A DNA stretch of 64,000 nucleotides. Source: Ignavibacteria bacterium (GTDB lineage: Bacteria > Bacteroidota > Ignavibacteria > UBA10030 > SZUA-254). The position numbers were made by a program, and so were the translations under genes. Location of the stretch: assembly GCA_016178595.1 (NCBI GenBank), contig JACOSY010000013.1, positions 159,463 through 223,462 on the forward strand, given 5' to 3'. This document shows positions 61,401 through 64,000 of the stretch, piece after piece (position 1 is the stretch's first letter; the number at the start of each line of letters is the position of its first letter). The notes beneath the pieces were generated by a model. The model saw nothing but the letters and a program-made list of their open reading frames with translations. It was not told the origin of the DNA and made no database searches.

Positions 61401-61734
61401 TGGTTTACTGAATTCATCGTTGCTTTTCTGGAGATTGGAACAGATGAGTAACATTTTCCGGGGAGGATGGATAACTTGTACAAAACAATATTTTGGCGAG
61501 CTTCCCATCCGCACCATCGACTTCACGAAGCCGGAGGAGAAGCAGATGCACGACGAGCTTGTCGCACTCGTCGAGACCATGCTCGAGCTGCACAAGCAGT
61601 TGAACAAGGTGAGCTTCGATAGCGAGAAGGAACCGATACAACGTCAGATCGCCGCGACGGATAAGAAGATTAATGAGTTGGTCTATAAATTGTACGGACT
61701 AACGGAAGAAGAAATAGGGATTGTGGAGAAGTGA
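58447..61734 (+). CDS. Type IIG (Eco57I-like) restriction-modification enzyme
   Basis: 1095 residues from the ATG at 58447; 53 more codons are open upstream. Order: PD-(D/E)xK nuclease (KPDYRFRIKGQTKFFVEAKK, residues about 70-90), helical linker, N6-adenine methylase with motif I IIDIACGSGSFLLG (about 450-463) and NPPY (664-667), then a TaqI-like target-recognition part and a C-terminal coiled tail (QIAATDKKINELVYKLYGL). Two insertions, about residues 385-440 and 620-656, are encoded by palindromic repeats. Restricts foreign DNA and methylates host sites if functional. Confidence 0.85.
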   Translation: MKPLYLQEVMPEGRVKTSFGKELKEQTALFEPKSTLGKDHKEYASILDYIAEDEYKASAKEATKKPDYRFRIKGQTKFFVEAKKPFVDLSRSQDAIFQVKRYGFSGRVPVSILTDFEEFRVFDCTQKPLYEKPKLGVVKQLDLVYKQYIDEFDLLYDTFSRDAVDGGSLDSLTRKLLQKRTGDFALDKSFLDDLSTWRVELARDIAKHPRNRSRLNDYTLNESVQRILDRIVFFRVCEDREIEVENTLLAIIRMWKDRPGISLYSLLNDLFKQRRDLYNGLLFSPHECEELEVGNDVLLKIIENLNYPFSPYHFNEIGVEILGSIYEKFLGKTIHMAKKNVMVSEKPEVRKAGGVYYTPQYIVNYIVENTLGKLLYDDLTLFSIAGREFQLPTNSEPAGKVGSEAPSQLPSEVEEPLDPLRSKERIASPLVRGTNDGRRLLLSPKQVSKLKIIDIACGSGSFLLGAFQKLIDYHVEWYREHPKDIRTINGVADAYTDTSGNLRLSSRMKRDILLNNIYGVDIDRQAVEVTQMSLYLKVLEGETSETLNPQLTLSLKEVYLPSLNDNIKCGNSLIGTDIFAQGDFFRDEQGRRRFESSPAEQMDTRKINPFDWEREFPDVVSHPLLLGEGRGEVSEKSIAKSETPPQSSPKRGGGSGGFDVVIGNPPYVRIQGFPPEQIEYLTKHFESVQGNIDLYVSFVERGFKLLSGGGRFGMIVPNKFFKTDYGEGLRNLIANERSVTEIIDFGSDQVFEATTYTCLLFLSKQTKKQFHYVEAKASAESLVHLNFKEILLDTLNEKAWLFTDLDTLSVVNKLHQHALKLLDLPAEMSRGSSSGSDEVFMIKSTERKVEKESVREPIFATDFGRYTFSPGNQWVIIFPYHLDGDSYKLYSENELKKKFPRAFAYLKSNQSELKKRKQYSEWFGFSAPRNLELHDKAQIIVPLLADRGLFALIPNEYSGAICPMASGGFTITIDSGCSLNPKYVLGLLNSSLLFWRLEQMSNIFRGGWITCTKQYFGELPIRTIDFTKPEEKQMHDELVALVETMLELHKQLNKVSFDSEKEPIQRQIAATDKKINELVYKLYGLTEEEIGIVEK
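59602..59668. repeat. Nested palindrome inside the RM gene
   Basis: Outer arms GGGAGGGAG / CTCCCTCCC and inner arms CTCCCGACC / GGTCGGGAG are all perfect pairs, forming a 67-bp symmetric element within the reading frame between the nuclease/linker part and methylase motif I. Confidence 0.7.
59729..59745. repeat. Palindrome CCCCCTT-GGT-AAGGGGG inside the RM gene
   Basis: A perfect 7-bp inverted repeat with a 3-nt loop, 60 bp after the nested palindrome and in the same non-conserved segment of the protein. Confidence 0.65.
60312..60404. repeat. Double-hairpin element inside the RM gene
   Basis: Left hairpin CCCTCTCCTA/TAGGAGAGGG (60312-60332), right hairpin CCTCCCCT/AGGGGAGG (60386-60404), and between them GGGGTGAGGTCTC facing GAGACCCCACCTC: a symmetric unit of about 93 bp coding for HPLLLGEGRGEVSEKS and PPQSSPKRGGG just before the NPPY motif. 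A half copy occurs at 63654-63690. Confidence 0.7.
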
Positions 61735-61764
61735 GACCATTGGCTTATAATCGTGTGATAACGA

Positions 61765-62640
61765 ATGGCGAAACAATCTGATCATTACGTACCGGAATTC
61801 TATCTCAATGAATTCGCATCTAACAGCAGTCACCGCAGGGCACTATCTGTCTGGTTCTACGATTTAGAGAATCCCAGACCTACACAGGTAGCCACAACAC
61901 GAATAGCTAAGATCAAGAATTTTTATTTGTTAGTGCAAGATGCTTCGGTTAACACAGGCCTGGATGATGCGTTGAAACATTTCGAGTCGGAGGTCGCCCC
62001 TGTCTTTAGAAAACTCAGAGTCGAGGAAATGTCCTTTGGAGAAACAAAGAAGAGATACATTTTCGGGCGTTTCGTTTGCTTCCTTGCTTTCAGAACACCG
62101 CAATTCCGCAATCATCTAAACATCCTTTTTCAAAACAAGATGAAAACTAAACTGATGGATCACTACAACAAAATGGGCGGCACTAAAGCGTTGGAAACAG
62201 ACTTGAAGAATCAGTTGGACCAAGATATAACAGTGGAAGAATTCATCGAGTCATTTAATAAAATAAGGATTCAGCCAAAATCAAATGCATTGCAGTTTTT
62301 TTTGGTTGAATCGGCGAAAAGAATGATTCCTGCCTTTTGTGGAATGAAATGGCATTTCTTAAGATCTGATTCCGATGAAAGCTTCATTACGTCAGATGCA
62401 CCTGTTGTAATGCACAATCCCGAAAACCGCGATCCTTCTATAAGATATGGCTATTTGCAAAAAAGCATTCAGATAATCTTCCCTGTAAATAGATCACTTT
62501 GCTTGGTCGCAACATGGAACGGTCGCGAAGGTTATTATCTTGTAAATAAGGACGTGGTGTATGAGATGAATGAAAAAGTTGCAAGTGCGGCAGAAAGATT
62601 TTTATTCTCGCCTGTTCGATATGAGATTACTGTTGAATGA
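61765..62640 (+). CDS. DUF4238 protein
   Basis: 291 residues, 30 bp after the RM gene. DUF4238 hallmarks: DHYVPEFYLNEFA near the N-terminus and FITSDAPVVMHN in the second half. Soluble; its function is unknown. DUF4238 genes are often found in mobile or defence-rich regions. The DNA is AT-rich compared with the core genes. Confidence 0.85.
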   Translation: MAKQSDHYVPEFYLNEFASNSSHRRALSVWFYDLENPRPTQVATTRIAKIKNFYLLVQDASVNTGLDDALKHFESEVAPVFRKLRVEEMSFGETKKRYIFGRFVCFLAFRTPQFRNHLNILFQNKMKTKLMDHYNKMGGTKALETDLKNQLDQDITVEEFIESFNKIRIQPKSNALQFFLVESAKRMIPAFCGMKWHFLRSDSDESFITSDAPVVMHNPENRDPSIRYGYLQKSIQIIFPVNRSLCLVATWNGREGYYLVNKDVVYEMNEKVASAAERFLFSPVRYEITVE

Positions 62641-62663
62641 CTTTCGGCTGTTACATCTTATTC

Positions 62664-62756
62664 CAAATCGCCACTACCGATAAGAAGATCGACCGGTTGG
62701 TGTATTTGTTGTATGGGTTGACGGAGGAGGAGATCAGGGTTGTTGAGGACAAGTGA
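62664..62756 (+). pseudogene. Degenerate second copy of the RM gene's 3' tail
   Basis: 31 codons reading QIATTDKKIDRLVYLLYGLT and EEEIRVVEDK then stop, the same end as the RM protein (QIAATDKKINELVYKLYGLT, EEEIGIVEK) at reduced identity. The rest of an RM gene is missing. Its TGA overlaps a GTG that could start the following cyclase gene. Confidence 0.75.
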
Positions 62757-62788
62757 GTTCAAGATTATCGAATCTAGAAAGGGCAAAG

Positions 62789-63550
62789 ATGCAATTCAGA
62801 TATAATTCGCTCGATGATTATTTGTTACATAATACCTTGTCGATCGACAAGTCAATCGAGGATGGATGGGGGGTGAGGTTTCAAGTGAAGGGCTGCGAGA
62901 TTGAAGCAGTTATACTTTTTGCTGACATCACTAATTTTTCTGGGAGAACCAACACCCCGTCAGCTATGCACACGTTGGCATTTGCAAATCATTTCATAAC
63001 ATGGATAACTGCTGAAGCTGTTAAGCATTCTCCAGGGATTGTGGACAAATATATTGGTGACGAGGTTATGATCGTATTTTCAAAAGAATTTGGTTCCAGC
63101 GACCCATTGAAAGATGCTTTGATAACGGCCAGATGGATTGGTGAGCGCGATGTGTGGAGTTTCTGTCCACACATGGGAATAGCAGGTGGAAATGTCATGG
63201 TTGGTTATATTGGTACTCCAGTAAAGTACAGTTGTTCGGTTTTTGGTTTACCCGTGACGGTAGCAAGCCGGTGTGCTAATCACAAACTTCCGGGAAAGAA
63301 TCAACCACAGATTATATTGCCGTCAGAGTTGTGGACTTACGATGATATTAATACAATATTTCCTCCTGTTACTTACGCAGATTCAAATGGTAAATCATCA
63401 CAAGGGCGGCAAGACTGGCATGCGGAAAAAACTCATATGAATGTGAAGGGAATGAAAATCGACGCTATTGCTATAATACATGGAACACTATCGATTCCGT
63501 CCCAATCTGCTGAGGATTATGTTAAGGAAGCGCTGAACGACGCAAAGTGA
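62789..63550 (+). CDS. Class III nucleotidyl cyclase catalytic-domain protein
   Basis: 253 residues from the ATG at 62789 (AAAGGGCAAAG before it); GTG 62753 is the alternative. The cyclase core: VILFADITNFSG (metal Asp46), VDKYIGDEVMIVF (Asp91), HMGIAGGNVMVGYIGTPVKY and FGLPVTVASRC, then a C-terminal extension. There is no receptor, TM or signal domain. Stand-alone class III cyclases next to restriction genes recall Pycsar-type pyrimidine cyclases, but no effector gene is seen beside it and the base specificity cannot be read by eye. Confidence 0.78.
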   Translation: MQFRYNSLDDYLLHNTLSIDKSIEDGWGVRFQVKGCEIEAVILFADITNFSGRTNTPSAMHTLAFANHFITWITAEAVKHSPGIVDKYIGDEVMIVFSKEFGSSDPLKDALITARWIGERDVWSFCPHMGIAGGNVMVGYIGTPVKYSCSVFGLPVTVASRCANHKLPGKNQPQIILPSELWTYDDINTIFPPVTYADSNGKSSQGRQDWHAEKTHMNVKGMKIDAIAIIHGTLSIPSQSAEDYVKEALNDAK

Positions 63551-63573
63551 GAAAAGAGTGGCGTAGGTAGTGC

Positions 63574-63621
63574 CAAATCTCCGCGAGGGATAAGACGATT
63601 GACCAACTTGTGTATAAGCTG
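63574..63621 (+). pseudogene. Third, truncated copy of the RM gene's 3' tail
   Basis: 16 codons QISARDKTIDQLVYKL align with QIAATDKKINELVYKL of the RM protein, then the homology breaks at a repeat-rich stretch (CCCGCCGAAGGCGGG and the 63654 hairpin). It follows the cyclase gene just as the second copy follows DUF4238. Confidence 0.65.
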
Positions 63622-63630
63622 GGAGTTTAT

Positions 63631-63676
63631 CCCGCCGAAGGCGGGGCCTAAACATCCTCTCCTCTTAGGAGAGGAT
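63631..63676. repeat. Two palindromes before the DUF559 gene
   Basis: CCCGCC-GAA-GGCGGG (63631-63645) and ATCCTCTCCT-CTT-AGGAGAGGAT (63654-63676), the latter followed by GGTGAGGTCTC as in the double-hairpin element of the RM gene. So this is a half copy of that element. Confidence 0.7.
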
Positions 63677-63709
63677 TATGGTGAGGTCTCAAACAGGGAG
63701 GAACAAAAA

Positions 63710-63868
63710 GTGCACAAACATTTACCGCGGTACACGAAACGCCTCATATCCAATGCCCGAAGACTTCGTCGAGAGATGACTGCCGCAGAGCGAAGACTCT
63801 GGTCAAAGCTCAGAAGCAATCAACTTGGCGCAAAGTTCAGACGACAAGTGCCGTTTGGTAACTCATGA
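63710..63868 (+). pseudogene. DUF559 endonuclease-like gene, truncated by an IS element
   Basis: GTG start with GGGAGG 8 nt upstream. 52 codons: NARRLRREMTAAERRLWSKL then RSNQLGAKFRRQVPFGNS and stop. RRxMTxAERRLW...FRRQVPFG is the N-terminal half of DUF559 (VSR-like PD-(D/E)xK) proteins of about 115-130 residues. The catalytic second half is missing and replaced by the start of an IS30-type element, so the product is inactive. Confidence 0.8.
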
Positions 63869-64000
63869 GTTCTACAAGGAAGTGCAACACTCCAGGAGAG
63901 AATTTGTTATTCTTGGAGTATGGCACCTATACCACAGTATCATCAACTGTCTCTTGATGAAAGAGATCATATTGCCGTCTATCGGGCTCAGGGGTTGTCG
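63867..64000 (+). mobile_element. Left end of an IS30-family insertion sequence (partial)
   Basis: GAGTTCTACAAGGAAGTGCAACACT at 63867-63891 has the look of an IS30-type terminal inverted repeat (the reverse complement reads GTTGCACTTCCTTGTAGAA). It directly follows the break in the DUF559 gene and precedes the transposase start. The rest lies beyond the window, so the right end and target duplication are unknown. Confidence 0.6.
63920..64000 (+). CDS. IS30-family transposase (N-terminus only)
   Basis: 27 residues visible: MAPIPQYHQLSLDERDHIAV then YRAQGLS. The 'Y.QL...ER..I......G.S' pattern is the N-terminal HTH of IS30 transposases. The gene runs out of the window at the right edge. Confidence 0.7.
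   Translation, partial: MAPIPQYHQLSLDERDHIAVYRAQGLS

Overview
The window looks like a chromosome segment of a Bacteroidota/Chlorobiota-type bacterium, probably of the Ignavibacteria/Kryptonia kind. The clues are a secreted subtilase with the C-terminal YQNYPNPFN-type sorting module of type IX secretion, outer-membrane barrels, a futalosine menaquinone pathway, mixed GC near 50 % and many short palindromic intergenic repeats. This placement is inferred from gene content. No rRNA, tRNA or CRISPR was seen.

Layout. 1-16.3 kb is mostly housekeeping and stress: typA (cut by the left edge), a bacilliredoxin, a TrpF-like protein, prfC, a Cu+ ATPase, a MarR/YceI/YciI-like group, msrA, a TolC-type protein, a metallo-hydrolase, an RraB-like protein and ada. 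16.4-18.1 kb is accessory: a two-TM protein gene with a proline-rich microprotein behind it, split by a 702-bp HNH gene cassette whose junctions look like integron G^TT recombination, then an aldehyde dehydrogenase remnant. 18-21.1 kb holds a methyltransferase, tag and mqnD. 21.4-23.5 kb is AT-richer, with a membrane protein and a TIR/deoxyribosyltransferase-like protein next to attC-like palindromes.

25.2-34.4 kb (minus strand) is a menaquinone cluster: mqnP, ubiX-like, mqnL, a PD40 lipoprotein, an mqnE-mqnA fusion and mqnC. A foreign-looking, tightly coupled three-gene TIGR04255 operon sits between mqnEA and mqnC. 34.6-44.1 kb (plus strand) is an envelope-biogenesis run: three PpiC/SurA-type foldases, a MoxR ATPase, the subtilase and a VWA membrane protein. 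Next come two amidohydrolases, a DUF3109 protein, a methyltransferase, a SmtB/CadC-type regulator with its Zn/Cd/Pb ATPase, a 38-residue membrane peptide, a response regulator, rplU-rpmA, mdh, and genes for an RsbW-like ATPase and a large outer-membrane protein.

58.3-64 kb is a defence-island-like tail: a type IIG restriction-modification gene with palindromic elements inserted in frame, DUF4238, a class III nucleotidyl cyclase, a DUF559 gene cut off by an IS30-type element, and two extra degenerate copies of the restriction gene's 3' tail between the cargo genes. The most interesting items are the in-gene integron-type cassette, the repeated restriction-gene tails, the TIGR04255 operon and the TIR-like cassette.
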